Origin: Streptomyces kurssanovii
GTDB lineage: Bacteria; Actinomycetota; Actinomycetes; Streptomycetales; Streptomycetaceae
NCBI RefSeq assembly: GCF_014649695.1
Contig: NZ_BMTN01000002.1
Coordinates: forward strand, 124,001 to 188,000
Direction of reading: 5' to 3'
Length of the DNA: 64,000 nt
Under the pieces are notes generated by a model. That model had not been told where the DNA came from. It saw only the letters and a program-made list of their open reading frames with translations, and did no database searches. The translations under genes were made by a program, and so were the position numbers. Position 1 is the stretch's first letter. Each line of letters opens with the position of its first letter. Of the stretch, positions 33,651 through 42,851 are shown piece by piece.

Positions 33651-36335
33651 GTGCAGCCGAAGGCAGCAGGCACCCCTGATTCCGAGCCGCACCCGGAGAA
33701 GGCGGTTCCCGGCAAGGAGACACCCGCGGCCGGGCCACCGGAGGCCGAAGTGGCCCACGCGGACCAGGTCTCCGGGGACGAGCCGCTGCTCGCCGCACGC
33801 GTGCACCGCCCGTCGGACCTGATGCGGCTGCTGATCGGCATTCTGGTCATCGCGGTCGTACTGGGCGTCGCCGCCTTCGCGCAGGGCACCACGAGCGGCC
33901 TCGAACAGGACATCAACAAGGGCACCGGACAGGCCCCCGACCTGCTGGTCAAGATCGCCGGCCTGGCGTCCAGCATCGCCGTGCTGCTCGTGCCGGTCGC
34001 GTTCGCCATCGAGCGGCTGATCAAGCGGGACGGTCTGCGGATCGCGGACGGCGTGCTCGCCGCGGTCCTCGCCCACGGAGTCACCCTCGCCACCGACCTC
34101 TGGGTCGCCAAGGGCGCCCCCGGCTCGCTCCAGGACGCGCTGACCCAGCAGCAGACCGGCGGCGAGCTGACCGATCCGGTGCACGGATACCTGGCGCCGG
34201 TCATCGCCTATATGACGGCGGTGGGCATGGCCCGCAGACCCCGCTGGCGCGTGGTCCTGTGGATGGTGCTGATGCTCGACGCCTTCGCCATGCTCGTCGC
34301 CGGCTACACCACCCCCTTCTCGGTGCTGCTGACCGTGCTGCTGGGCTGGACCGTCGCGTACGGCACCCTCTACGCCGTCGGCTCACCGAACGTCCGCCCC
34401 ACCGGCCAGCACCTGCTGGCCGGCCTGCGTCATGTCGGGTTCCGCCCGGTGACCGCCATGCGCGCGGAGGACGACGCTCCGGAGAGCGCGGACCAGGACC
34501 GCGGCCGCCGCTATCTGGTGTCGCTGGAGGACGGCCCGCCGCTGGACGTCACCGTCGTCGACCGCGAGCAGCAGGCGCAGGGCTTCTTCTACCGCGTGTG
34601 GCGCCGGCTGACACTGCGCTCGATCACGACCCGCCGTTCCATCCAGTCACTGCGTCAGGCGCTGGAGCAGGAGGCTCTGCTCGCTTACGCGGCGATCGCC
34701 GCCGGTGCCAACGCCCCCAAGCTGATCGCCACGTCGGAGCTCGGCCCCGACGCCGTGATGCTCGTGTACGAGCACTCCGGCGGCCGTTCCCTGGACTCCC
34801 TTGCGGACCACGAGATCACGGACGACGTGGTGCGCGGCGCCTGGCGTCAAGTGAAGGCGCTCCAGTCGCGCCGCATCGCGCACCGCCGGCTCGCCGGCGA
34901 CGCCATCCTGGTCGACCCGGACGGCCGGGCGATCATCACGGATCTGCGCGGCGGCGAGATCGCCGCGGGCGACATGGTGCTCCGGATGGACATCGCCCAG
35001 CTGCTGACGACCCTGGGCCTGCGGGTGGGCGCCGAACGGGCCGTGGCCGCGGCGGTCGAGGTGCTCGGCCCCGACAAGGTCGCCGACTGCCTGCCGCTCC
35101 TCCAGCCGATCGCCCTGAGCCGCTCGACCAGGGCCACCCTGCGCCATCAGGCACGCGAGCGTGCCCAGCGTGAGCGGGAAGCGGTGCTGGAGGCCTCGGA
35201 GGCGGCGAAGCGGTCCCGTACCGAGGCGCCGTCCGCCGACGACCGCAAAGCGGCCCGCAAGGTGGAGCGCGCGGAGAAGCAGGCGGACAAGCGCGCCATG
35301 GACGAGGCCATGGACGAGGCGCGCGAGGAGGACCTGCTCTCCCAGATCCGCCGCCAGGTGCTCCTGATCAGGCCGCAGGCTCCCGTGGAGCCCGTCCGTC
35401 TGGAGCGGATCAGGCCCCGCACGCTCGTCAGTTTCATCGCCGGAGCGGTCGCCGCGTACTTCCTGCTGTCGCAGATCGCCGGCATCGACTTCGGCACCGT
35501 CTTCGCGAACGCCCACTGGGGCTGGGTGGCGGCGGCCCTGCTGTTCTCCGCGCTCAGCTACTTCGCGGCGGCGATGAGCCTGCTGGGGTTCGTCCCGGAG
35601 CGGGTCGGCGTCCTGCGGACGGTGCTGGCGCAGGTCGCCGGGTCGTTCGTCAAGATCGTCGCCCCTGCGGCGGTCGGCGGCGTGGCCCTGAACACCCGGT
35701 TCCTCCAGCGCTCCGGTGTCCGGCCGGGTCTCGCCGTGGCCAGTGTCGGGGCCTCGCAGCTGTTCGGGCTCGGCGCGCACATCCTGCTGCTGCTGTCCTT
35801 CGGCTACCTGACCGGTACGGAGAAGACGGCGTCGCTCACCCCGTCCAGGACGGTGATCGCCGGGCTGCTGACGGTCGCCGTGCTGGTTCTGGTGGTGACG
35901 GCGATCCCGTTCCTGCGGAAGTTCGTCGTGACCCGGCTGCGGTCGCTGTTCGCCGGCGTGGTGCCGCGCATGCTGGACGTGCTGCAGCGGCCGGTGAAGC
36001 TGATCACCGGCATCGGCGGGATGCTGCTGCTGACGGGTTTGTTCGTGCTCTGCCTGGACGCGTCGGTCCGGGCGTTCGACGGCGGGCACCAGCCGGTGAG
36101 CTACGCGAGCATCGCCGTGGTGTTCCTCGCCGGCAACGCACTGGGCTCGGCGGCGCCGACGCCCGGCGGTGTGGGTGCCGTCGAGGGTGCGCTGCTGGGT
36201 GGTCTGGTGCTGGTGGGCGTACCGGGGGACGTCGCCGCGCCCGCGGTGCTGCTCTACCGGACGATGACGCTGTGGCTGCCGGTCCTGCCGGGCTGGTTCG
36301 CTTTCACGCACCTCACCCGCCAGGGCTCCCTCTGA
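33651..36335 (+). CDS. Large membrane protein: kinase-like domain plus MprF/flippase-like domain
   Basis: 894 residues. An acidic N-tail is followed by about six membrane segments (residues about 60-260), then a soluble domain (about 275-540) like a degenerate protein-kinase/ABC1 fold (LVSLEDGPPLDVTVVDRE, VMLVYEHSGGRSLD, RIAHRRLAGDAILVDPDGRAIITDLRGGE). A charged coiled coil (540-600, AARKVERAEKQADKRAMDEA) leads to a C-terminal polytopic lysylphosphatidylglycerol-synthetase-type domain (LPG_synthase_TM; NALGSAAPTPGGVGAVEGALLGGL). Such C-domains translocate lipids. The kinase-like segment has HRRLAGDAILVD and TDLRGG in place of HRD/DFG, so activity is doubtful. It may be an envelope lipid flippase with a regulatory domain. 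Confidence 0.85.
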   Translation: MQPKAAGTPDSEPHPEKAVPGKETPAAGPPEAEVAHADQVSGDEPLLAARVHRPSDLMRLLIGILVIAVVLGVAAFAQGTTSGLEQDINKGTGQAPDLLVKIAGLASSIAVLLVPVAFAIERLIKRDGLRIADGVLAAVLAHGVTLATDLWVAKGAPGSLQDALTQQQTGGELTDPVHGYLAPVIAYMTAVGMARRPRWRVVLWMVLMLDAFAMLVAGYTTPFSVLLTVLLGWTVAYGTLYAVGSPNVRPTGQHLLAGLRHVGFRPVTAMRAEDDAPESADQDRGRRYLVSLEDGPPLDVTVVDREQQAQGFFYRVWRRLTLRSITTRRSIQSLRQALEQEALLAYAAIAAGANAPKLIATSELGPDAVMLVYEHSGGRSLDSLADHEITDDVVRGAWRQVKALQSRRIAHRRLAGDAILVDPDGRAIITDLRGGEIAAGDMVLRMDIAQLLTTLGLRVGAERAVAAAVEVLGPDKVADCLPLLQPIALSRSTRATLRHQARERAQREREAVLEASEAAKRSRTEAPSADDRKAARKVERAEKQADKRAMDEAMDEAREEDLLSQIRRQVLLIRPQAPVEPVRLERIRPRTLVSFIAGAVAAYFLLSQIAGIDFGTVFANAHWGWVAAALLFSALSYFAAAMSLLGFVPERVGVLRTVLAQVAGSFVKIVAPAAVGGVALNTRFLQRSGVRPGLAVASVGASQLFGLGAHILLLLSFGYLTGTEKTASLTPSRTVIAGLLTVAVLVLVVTAIPFLRKFVVTRLRSLFAGVVPRMLDVLQRPVKLITGIGGMLLLTGLFVLCLDASVRAFDGGHQPVSYASIAVVFLAGNALGSAAPTPGGVGAVEGALLGGLVLVGVPGDVAAPAVLLYRTMTLWLPVLPGWFAFTHLTRQGSL

Positions 36336-36465
36336 CGGGCCGCCGGGCGGCCTGACGGCCCGTCCCGGCCCGCCGGAAAGTCACCCGTTCGGCGCAGCGC
36401 CACAGCCTCCACCCGCATGGACCGTCGCCCGTGCGGGGTACGCGGTGGCGGCGCACGATGGCGGC

Positions 36466-38022
36466 ATGCCGATAACTTCCTCCGCCGCGCGCACCGCGGC
36501 CGCCGCCACCGTGACAGCCGCGCTGCTGGCCGCCGTCGGGTGTTCCGACGAGGGGAACGGCGGCGAGGACCGGCCCAAGGACCTCGCCTCCCAGCAGCTG
36601 GAATGGCGGCCGTGCCCCGCCCCCTCTGAGGCGGAGGGCGGCGGTCCGGCGCCGTCGCCGCTGCCCGGCGGGACGAAGTGGGAGTGCTCCTTCATGGACG
36701 TCCCGCTGGACTACGCGAAGCCGGACGGCGAGACCATCGAGCTGGCCCTGATCCGGGCCCGGGCGCGTGACGCCGCGAACCGCATCGGCTCCCTCGTCTT
36801 CAACTTCGGCGGGCCGGGCGCCTCCGGGGTGCACACCCTGCCGTCCCTCGCCTCCGACTACGAGGACCTCCGGGCCCGCTACGACCTGGTGAGCTTCGAT
36901 CCGCGGGGAGTCGGCCGCAGCGTTCCCGTGGAGTGCCTCGACGACAGGGAGATGGACGAGTACGCGGCCGAAGACCCGACGCCCGACGACGCAGCCGAGG
37001 AGAAGACCTTCCTGGAAGGCATCGAGGACTTCTCCGACGCCTGCGAGGAGAACTCCGGTGACGAGCTCCCGTACGTCGGCACCGTCAACGCCGCACGGGA
37101 CCTGGACCTGATGCGCCAGGTCCTCGGCGACGACAAGCTCCACTACTTCGGCATCTCCTACGGCACCGAGCTGGGCGGCGTCTACGCCCACCTGTACCCG
37201 AAGAACATCGGCCGGGCCGTCTTCGACGCCGTCGTCGACCCGACGCAGGACTCCGTCCAGAGCGCGCTCGGCCAGGTCAGAGGCTTCCAGCTGGCCCTCA
37301 CCAACTTCGCGGAGGACTGCCTGGAGCGCGGCGACGCGTGCCGGCTCCCCGGCTCGTCCGTGCAGGAGATCCAGAACTGGATCATCGGTTTCCTGGACCG
37401 GCTCGACAAGAAGCCCATCCCGGGGATCGGAGAGCGGATGCTCACGGAAGGGCAGGCCGCGAACGGCATCATCCAGACGCTCTACTCCAAGGAGTACTGG
37501 AAGCTGCTGGAGCAGGGTCTCGACGAGGCGGACGGCGGAAACGGAGCTCTGCTGATGGCCTTCTCCGACGCACTGAACGGGCGCTCCGAGAACGGCACCT
37601 ACAGCAACATCCAGGCGGCGGGCACGGCCATCGGCTGCGTCGACACCAAGGCCAGATACACCGTCGACCAGGCGAAGGCCATGGTGCCCGAGTTCCGCAA
37701 GGCGTCCCCGGTCTTCGGCGAGTACCTCGCCTGGGGGCAGGCGAGCTGCAGCAAGTGGCCGGTGCCGGGTACGTGGGACCACCCGGACGTCTCGGCGCCC
37801 GGCGCGCCCCCCATCGTGGTGGTCGGCAACACCGGCGACCCGGCGACGCCCTACAAGGGCACGCAGGCGATGGCCCAGGCGTTGGGCAAGGGCGTCGCGG
37901 TCCAGGTCACGTACGAGGGCGAGGGGCACGGTTCGTACGGCAGCAGCTCCTGCGTCCAGAAGGCCGTGGACGGCTACCTGCTGAACGGCCGGGTCCCCTC
38001 CGACGGCACGGTGTGCACGTAG
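36466..38022 (+). CDS. Secreted S33-family (SlpD/E, Tap-like) peptidase, copy 1
   Basis: 518 residues starting MPITSSAARTAAAATV, with a hydrophobic signal ending AAVGC, a plausible lipobox. Alpha/beta-hydrolase motifs: oxyanion FNFGGPGASG, nucleophile GISYGTELGG, acid NTGDPATPY and His in EGEGHGSYGSSSC; the last section is the TAP-like C-terminal domain. Streptomyces SlpD/SlpE and tripeptidyl aminopeptidase have this plan and clip peptides outside the cell. It is followed 62 nt later by a paralogue. Confidence 0.9.
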   Translation: MPITSSAARTAAAATVTAALLAAVGCSDEGNGGEDRPKDLASQQLEWRPCPAPSEAEGGGPAPSPLPGGTKWECSFMDVPLDYAKPDGETIELALIRARARDAANRIGSLVFNFGGPGASGVHTLPSLASDYEDLRARYDLVSFDPRGVGRSVPVECLDDREMDEYAAEDPTPDDAAEEKTFLEGIEDFSDACEENSGDELPYVGTVNAARDLDLMRQVLGDDKLHYFGISYGTELGGVYAHLYPKNIGRAVFDAVVDPTQDSVQSALGQVRGFQLALTNFAEDCLERGDACRLPGSSVQEIQNWIIGFLDRLDKKPIPGIGERMLTEGQAANGIIQTLYSKEYWKLLEQGLDEADGGNGALLMAFSDALNGRSENGTYSNIQAAGTAIGCVDTKARYTVDQAKAMVPEFRKASPVFGEYLAWGQASCSKWPVPGTWDHPDVSAPGAPPIVVVGNTGDPATPYKGTQAMAQALGKGVAVQVTYEGEGHGSYGSSSCVQKAVDGYLLNGRVPSDGTVCT

Positions 38023-38084
38023 TCCCGGCACATGACCTGCCTAGGATGTCGAAACTGTCTTCGACGACCGTTGGGATGTGTGGG

Positions 38085-39671
38085 ATGAGACATCGGGTGC
38101 GAGCGGTGGCCCTGGCGACGGCGTCGCTCCTCGTGGCAGCCGGCGCCGCCGGATGCAGCGGCGACGGAGGCGACGGGGCCGTCGACGGCCGCAACAGCGA
38201 CTCCCCGGCGACCGCCGGCTCCTCCCCCGCGGTGAGCCCTCCCGGTGATCCCGCCCTGCCGGCCGTGCTGACCGGCCAGAAGCCCGACTGGAAGCGCTGC
38301 GATGCCCCGGCCAAGGCGTACGGCAGCTCCGCGCAGGCGCCCGGCGGCCAGTGGCAGTGCGCCACGGTCGAGGCCCCGCTGGACTACGCGAAGCCGGACG
38401 GCGAGACCATCGGAATCGCGCTGATCCGGTCCGAGGCCAAGCCCGGGAAGCGCATCGGGTCGCTGCTCTTCAACTTCGGCGGACCCGGCGGCTCCGGCGT
38501 GGCGGCGCTGCCCGGGGCGGCCGAGGGCTACGACAGCCTGCACAGCCGCTACGACCTGGTCGGCTTCGACCCGCGCGGTGTGGCGGAGAGCTCCGCGGTG
38601 GTGTGCCGTGGCGACCAGGAGACGGCGAGGTCGCTGGGCCTGGACGCCACTCCGGACACCGCGGCCGAGGAGAAGACCTACATGGCCGACGCGGCGTCCT
38701 TCGGCAAGGGCTGCGCCGAGCGGTCCGGCCGGGTCGTCCCGCACGTCGGCACGGCGAACGCCGCACGCGACATGGACCTGATACGCCACGTCCTCGGCGA
38801 CGACAAGCTCCACTACCTGGGCTTCTCCTACGGCACCGAGCTGGGCGGCGTCTACGCCCACCTGTACCCGAAGAACGTCGGACGGCTGGTCCTCGACGCC
38901 GTGGTCGACCCGTCCGCCGACTACGCCGGGCACTCGCGCAACCAGGCACGCGGATTCCAGCGCGCGCTGGAGAACTACTTCAAGAGCCGGGGCATCAGCG
39001 CGGAAGAAGGCACCGGACGCGTCGTGACACTGCTGCGGCAGCTCGACCGGAAGCCGCTGCCCACGGCCGACGGCCGACGGCTCACCGAGAGCCTCGCGCT
39101 GACCGGGATCATCCAGCCGCTGTACTCGCAGAGCAGCTGGAAGTACCTGACCCAGGCGCTGGACGCCGCGGAACAGGGCGACGGCACGGGGCTGCTGCTG
39201 ATGGCCGACTCGTACAACGACCGTGACGCGAGCGGCCGTTACGGCACCCAGAGCCATGCGCAGCGCGCCATATCGTGCGCCGACGCCAAGGGCCGGGTGC
39301 CGCCCGCCGAGGTGCGTTCCCGTCATCTCGCCGAATTCACCGACGTGTCCCCGGTCTTCGGCCCGTATCTGGCGTGGGACCTGGCCGGCTGGTGCGCCGA
39401 GTGGCCGGTGCCCGGCGAGTGGGAGACGCCGGAGGTCTCCGCGGAGGGCGCGGCGCCGATCCTGGTGATCGGTACGACGGGCGACCCGGCGACCCCCTAC
39501 GAGGGTGCGAAGAAGATGGCCGACGAGCTCGGCAAGGGCGTCGGCGTGCTGATCACCAACAAGGGTGAGGGCCACGGCGCGTACGGCAGCGGGACATGCG
39601 TGACGGAGACCGTGGACGCCTATCTGCTCGAGGGCGAGGTGCCGCAGAGCGGCAGGACGTGCACCTCCTGA
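38085..39671 (+). CDS. Secreted S33-family peptidase, copy 2 (paralogue)
   Basis: 528 residues starting MRHRVRAVALATASLLVAAG with lipobox-like AAGC, then a Ser/Pro/Gly linker. The catalytic elements match copy 1: FNFGGPGGSG, GFSYGTELGG, TTGDPATPY and EGHGAYGSGTC. A 53-nt stretch around the nucleophile (37154-37206 and 38824-38876) is identical between the copies, so duplication or gene conversion is fairly recent although the rest has diverged. Other in-frame ATGs lie at 38046 and 38076. The substrate is unknown; peptide scavenging is likely. Confidence 0.9.
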   Translation: MRHRVRAVALATASLLVAAGAAGCSGDGGDGAVDGRNSDSPATAGSSPAVSPPGDPALPAVLTGQKPDWKRCDAPAKAYGSSAQAPGGQWQCATVEAPLDYAKPDGETIGIALIRSEAKPGKRIGSLLFNFGGPGGSGVAALPGAAEGYDSLHSRYDLVGFDPRGVAESSAVVCRGDQETARSLGLDATPDTAAEEKTYMADAASFGKGCAERSGRVVPHVGTANAARDMDLIRHVLGDDKLHYLGFSYGTELGGVYAHLYPKNVGRLVLDAVVDPSADYAGHSRNQARGFQRALENYFKSRGISAEEGTGRVVTLLRQLDRKPLPTADGRRLTESLALTGIIQPLYSQSSWKYLTQALDAAEQGDGTGLLLMADSYNDRDASGRYGTQSHAQRAISCADAKGRVPPAEVRSRHLAEFTDVSPVFGPYLAWDLAGWCAEWPVPGEWETPEVSAEGAAPILVIGTTGDPATPYEGAKKMADELGKGVGVLITNKGEGHGAYGSGTCVTETVDAYLLEGEVPQSGRTCTS

Positions 39672-39694
39672 GCTGCCCGCCGCCGGCACGACGA

Positions 39695-39727
39695 AGGCCC
39701 CGGACCGCTCGGCGCGGTCCGGGGCCT
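39695..39727. terminator. Strong bidirectional terminator
   Basis: A perfect 14-bp stem (AGGCCCCGGACCGC / GCGGTCCGGGGCCT) with 5-nt loop TCGGC lies between the convergent S33 and moeZ genes. Confidence 0.88.
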
Positions 39728-39744
39728 GTCCGTTGCCAGGGCGA

Positions 39745-40923
39745 TCAGTAGACCGGCTTCTCCGGCTCGATCTGGTTGACCCAGCCGATGACCCCGCCGC
39801 CGACGTGCACCGCGTCGGCGAAGCCCGCCGACTTCAGCACGGCAAGGACTTCCGCACTGCGGACACCCGTCTTGCAATGCAGGACGATCTTCCGGTCCTG
39901 CGGCAGGTCCTGGAGGGCGGTGCCCATCAGGAACTCGTTCTTCGGGATCAGCCGGGCGCCCGGGATCGAGACGATCTCGTACTCGTTGACCTCGCGGACA
40001 TCGATGATGTCGATGTTCTCGCCGTCGTCGATCCACTCCTTGAGCTGCTTGGGAGTGATCGTCGCACCGGCCGCCGCCTCCTGGGCCTCCTCGGACACGA
40101 CGCCGCAGAAGGCCTCGTAGTCGATGAGCTCGGTGACGGTGGGGTTCTCGCCGCAGACCGCGCAGTTCGGGTCCTTGCGGACCTTCACCTGGCGGTACTG
40201 CATCTCGAGCGCGTCGTAGATCATGAGCCGGCCGACCAGCGGCTCACCGATGCCGGCGAGCAGCTTGATGGCCTCGTTGACCTGGATCGAGCCGATGGAC
40301 GCGCAGAGCACGCCCAGCACGCCGCCCTCGGCGCAGCTCGGGACCATACCCGGCGGCGGGGGCTCGGGGTAGAGGCAGCGGTAGCAGGGCCCGTGCTCGG
40401 ACCAGAAGACGGAGGCCTGGCCGTCGAAGCGGTAGATCGAACCCCACACGTACGGCTTGTTCAGCAGCACACACGCGTCGTTGACCAGGTAGCGCGTGGC
40501 GAAGTTGTCGGTGCCGTCGACGATCAGGTCGTACTGGCTGAAGATCTCCATCACGTTGTCGGCCTCGAGCCGCTCTTCGTGGAGGACGACGTTCACGTAC
40601 GGGTTGATGCCCTTGACACTGTCACGGGCGGATTCGGCCTTGGAACGGCCGATGTCGGCCTGGCTGTGGATGATCTGGCGCTGCAGGTTCGACTCGTCGA
40701 CCTCGTCGAACTCCACGATGCCGAGCGTGCCGACACCGGCGGCCGCCAGGTACATCAGGGCCGGCGAGCCGAGTCCGCCCGCACCCACGGCGAGCACCTT
40801 GGCGTTCTTCAGCCGCTTCTGCCCGTCCATCCCGACATCCGGGATGATCAGGTGGCGGGAGTACCTGCGGACCTCGTCTACGGTGAGCTCGGCTGCGGGC
40901 TCGACCAGGGGTGGCAGCGACAC
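39745..40923 (-). CDS. moeZ: MoeZ: adenylyltransferase/sulfurtransferase for sulfur-carrier proteins
   Basis: 392 residues. The N-terminal E1 domain has GAGGLGSPALMYLAAAGVG and DEVDESNLQRQIIH with the ATP-site Arg. Zinc pairs are CYRC and CAVC. The C-terminal rhodanese domain (from about residue 290) carries the active-site loop CKTGVRS. MoeZ adenylates the Gly-Gly tail of MoaD/ThiS/CysO-like carriers and then transfers sulfur to make thiocarboxylates for molybdopterin, cysteine or thio-sugar synthesis. CGGAG lies 5 nt before the GTG. It may serve the moaE product at 6779-7240. It is the last gene before the terminator. Confidence 0.96.
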   Translation of the reverse strand: MSLPPLVEPAAELTVDEVRRYSRHLIIPDVGMDGQKRLKNAKVLAVGAGGLGSPALMYLAAAGVGTLGIVEFDEVDESNLQRQIIHSQADIGRSKAESARDSVKGINPYVNVVLHEERLEADNVMEIFSQYDLIVDGTDNFATRYLVNDACVLLNKPYVWGSIYRFDGQASVFWSEHGPCYRCLYPEPPPPGMVPSCAEGGVLGVLCASIGSIQVNEAIKLLAGIGEPLVGRLMIYDALEMQYRQVKVRKDPNCAVCGENPTVTELIDYEAFCGVVSEEAQEAAAGATITPKQLKEWIDDGENIDIIDVREVNEYEIVSIPGARLIPKNEFLMGTALQDLPQDRKIVLHCKTGVRSAEVLAVLKSAGFADAVHVGGGVIGWVNQIEPEKPVY

Positions 40924-40986
40924 GGGGGCTCCGTCGGTCGGTATGTCAGTACGGTTGTTCTCCTCGTAACACTGCCACGGCCCTTC

Positions 40987-41748
40987 TCATTCCGAGACAC
41001 CACGTCCGATCTGCGAGACGATTTCGTCCCAGTAACCGGGCAGTGTCTCGAACGGACCGATATGCCCCTTTCCCTCCCACCGGTCGCCCCGGTCGGTGAA
41101 GAAAATCGTGCCCGCACCCTGCCAACGGGCGATGCGGGTGGCCTCCTCCAGGTGTGTGCGGGGCACGCCGTGGACGAAGTGGACGAACCGTTCCGGCGGA
41201 TATTCGGCCGTCCACTCCGCCACCTGTGACCAGCGGTACTCCGCCCACGGCCCGGAGAAGGTGACCAACTGGTCCGCGGCCTCCGCGTAGCCGGGGTACG
41301 GATGCGCACCGTGCCCCAGCACCAGGTGCCCCCCGTCCACCACGGCGTCCAGGGTGGCGGTGGTCCGGCGCACGTTCGCCAGATCGGCCCGGTCCGTGGG
41401 ACAGCGGTCCAGCAGGAAGCCGTCGACCTTGTACCAGTCGAAGAAGTGCTGGGCATCACGCACCAGGTCGCCGAAGGCCCGCGATCCGTGCGACATGTCG
41501 AGGTGCCCCAGGACACGCACGCCGGCGTTGCGCAGCCGGCCGACGGCGTCCAGGCAGTGCGGGTCGGGCCGGTCGCCCGGCCCTGCCGCGACGTTGAGGA
41601 CGACCCAGTGCAGCGGTGTCCCCGGCCGGGTCAGTTCGGCCCACTCGGCGGGAGCGAGCAAGGGGTGTGCGTAGCCGGGGACACCGAATCCCAGCCTTTC
41701 CGCGCCGGTGGCGGACAGCTGTGTGTCCGTGGTGGTCAGATGCGGCAT
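40987..41748 (-). CDS. Spherulation-specific family 4 (spherulin-4-like) putative glycoside hydrolase
   Basis: 253 residues, TIM-barrel-like, no signal peptide visible. Family features: GFGVPGYAHPLLAPAEW, PLHWVVLNVAAGPGDRPDP, VRVLGHLDMSHGSR, DWYKVDGFLLDRCPTD and HFVHGVPRTHLEEATRIA. Spherulin-4/Sph3-type proteins (GH135 and relatives) cleave galactosamine-rich polysaccharides; the Asp in GFLLDR is a candidate catalytic residue. Its start overlaps the SDR stop by 13 nt, so it is coupled. It should act on, or edit, the polymer made by this cluster; lack of a signal is a puzzle. Confidence 0.82.
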   Translation of the reverse strand: MPHLTTTDTQLSATGAERLGFGVPGYAHPLLAPAEWAELTRPGTPLHWVVLNVAAGPGDRPDPHCLDAVGRLRNAGVRVLGHLDMSHGSRAFGDLVRDAQHFFDWYKVDGFLLDRCPTDRADLANVRRTTATLDAVVDGGHLVLGHGAHPYPGYAEAADQLVTFSGPWAEYRWSQVAEWTAEYPPERFVHFVHGVPRTHLEEATRIARWQGAGTIFFTDRGDRWEGKGHIGPFETLPGYWDEIVSQIGRGVSE

Positions 41749-42695
41749 GCCGCCTCCATCCAGATGTCGGCGAGGGACTCCTCGAGGTTGATACGGGGAC
41801 GCCAGCCGAGCCGGTCACGGGCGGTGCGCACGTCCGCCTGCTGCCAGGTTCCGCAGCCGTCCGGGTAGGGGGAGGGGGTCGCGGCGAGGTGCTCGACGAT
41901 CGACTCGGAGCGCGGGCTGCCGATGACCGGGCGGCCGGGCGGCGCGTCCAGCTCGTGCAGAGCGCCGGCGTATCCGGCGACCCTGGTGAGGATCGACGCG
42001 GCGTCCCTGAGCTTCACGGCCCGGCCGGTGCCGATGTTGACGACGCCCTGCGCCGCCGAGAGCGAGGCGGCGTGCACGGCGCGCGCCACGTCACGCACGT
42101 CGACGAAGTCGCGCTGCACGCCGAGGCCGCTGAGCTTGAGCTCCCCGTCGCCGGACTGCATGGCGCGCCGCATGGCTTCGGCGAGCCGGCCGAGCGGGGA
42201 GCCGGCCGGCGTGCCGGGGCCGACGGGAGAAAAGACGCGCAGGACGACGGCGTCCAGGCCCGAGCCGAGCACCAGCTCGGTGGCGGCGAGCTTGCTCACC
42301 CCGTAGGGGCCGCCGGGGCGGGGGACGGCGTCCTCCGCGGTCGACGAGCCCTGCTGCGAGGGCCCGTACTCGGACGCGCAGCCGACCTGGACCAGCCGGG
42401 CGCCGCAGCCGCTGCGGCGCAGCGCCTCGCAGACGGTCGCGACCGCGACGGTGTTGTGTCTGGTCAGTTCGCGGGCGCCGCCGCGGGTGGCGCCCGCGCA
42501 GTTGATGACGACACCGGGGTGCACGGCGCCCAGGAAGCGGGTCAGCGCTCCCGGGCTGCCGCCGGAGAGGTCGAATCGGACATCGGCGTCGTCGCCGCGG
42601 CCCAGGGCGGTGAGGTGCACGGCAGGGTCGGCGAGCAGCCGGTCGGCGACGAACCGGCCGAGGAATCCATTGGCACCGAGCAGGAGCACCCTCAT
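41736..42695 (-). CDS. NAD-dependent epimerase/dehydratase (extended SDR)
   Basis: 319 residues starting MRVLLLGANGFLG with GAGGAG 7 nt upstream. The GxxGxxG loop (GANGFLGRFV), VVINCAGATRG and the catalytic triad region are present: the Tyr-x3-Lys is PYGVSKLAATELV. The C-terminal part has DFVDVRDVARAVHAA and VVNIGTGRAVKLRD. This is the nucleotide-sugar epimerase/dehydratase class and would supply an activated sugar. The position between a glycosyltransferase/membrane pair and the spherulin-4-like hydrolase supports a role in polysaccharide synthesis. The exact sugar cannot be told. Confidence 0.9.
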   Translation of the reverse strand: MRVLLLGANGFLGRFVADRLLADPAVHLTALGRGDDADVRFDLSGGSPGALTRFLGAVHPGVVINCAGATRGGARELTRHNTVAVATVCEALRRSGCGARLVQVGCASEYGPSQQGSSTAEDAVPRPGGPYGVSKLAATELVLGSGLDAVVLRVFSPVGPGTPAGSPLGRLAEAMRRAMQSGDGELKLSGLGVQRDFVDVRDVARAVHAASLSAAQGVVNIGTGRAVKLRDAASILTRVAGYAGALHELDAPPGRPVIGSPRSESIVEHLAATPSPYPDGCGTWQQADVRTARDRLGWRPRINLEESLADIWMEAACRI

Positions 42696-42851
42696 CGCGC
42701 GGCTCCTCGGGGCCGACGGGCCGGAGCTGGGTGTTGCGGTGTCATGTGGTTTTCTCCTTAGGGACGTTGCTGTGGTTGCCATGGCGGCCGGTTACTCCGA
42801 GGTGTCGGCTCTGCGGAGTGCGGCGGATGCGCCGGCGGCGTTCAGAGCGGG

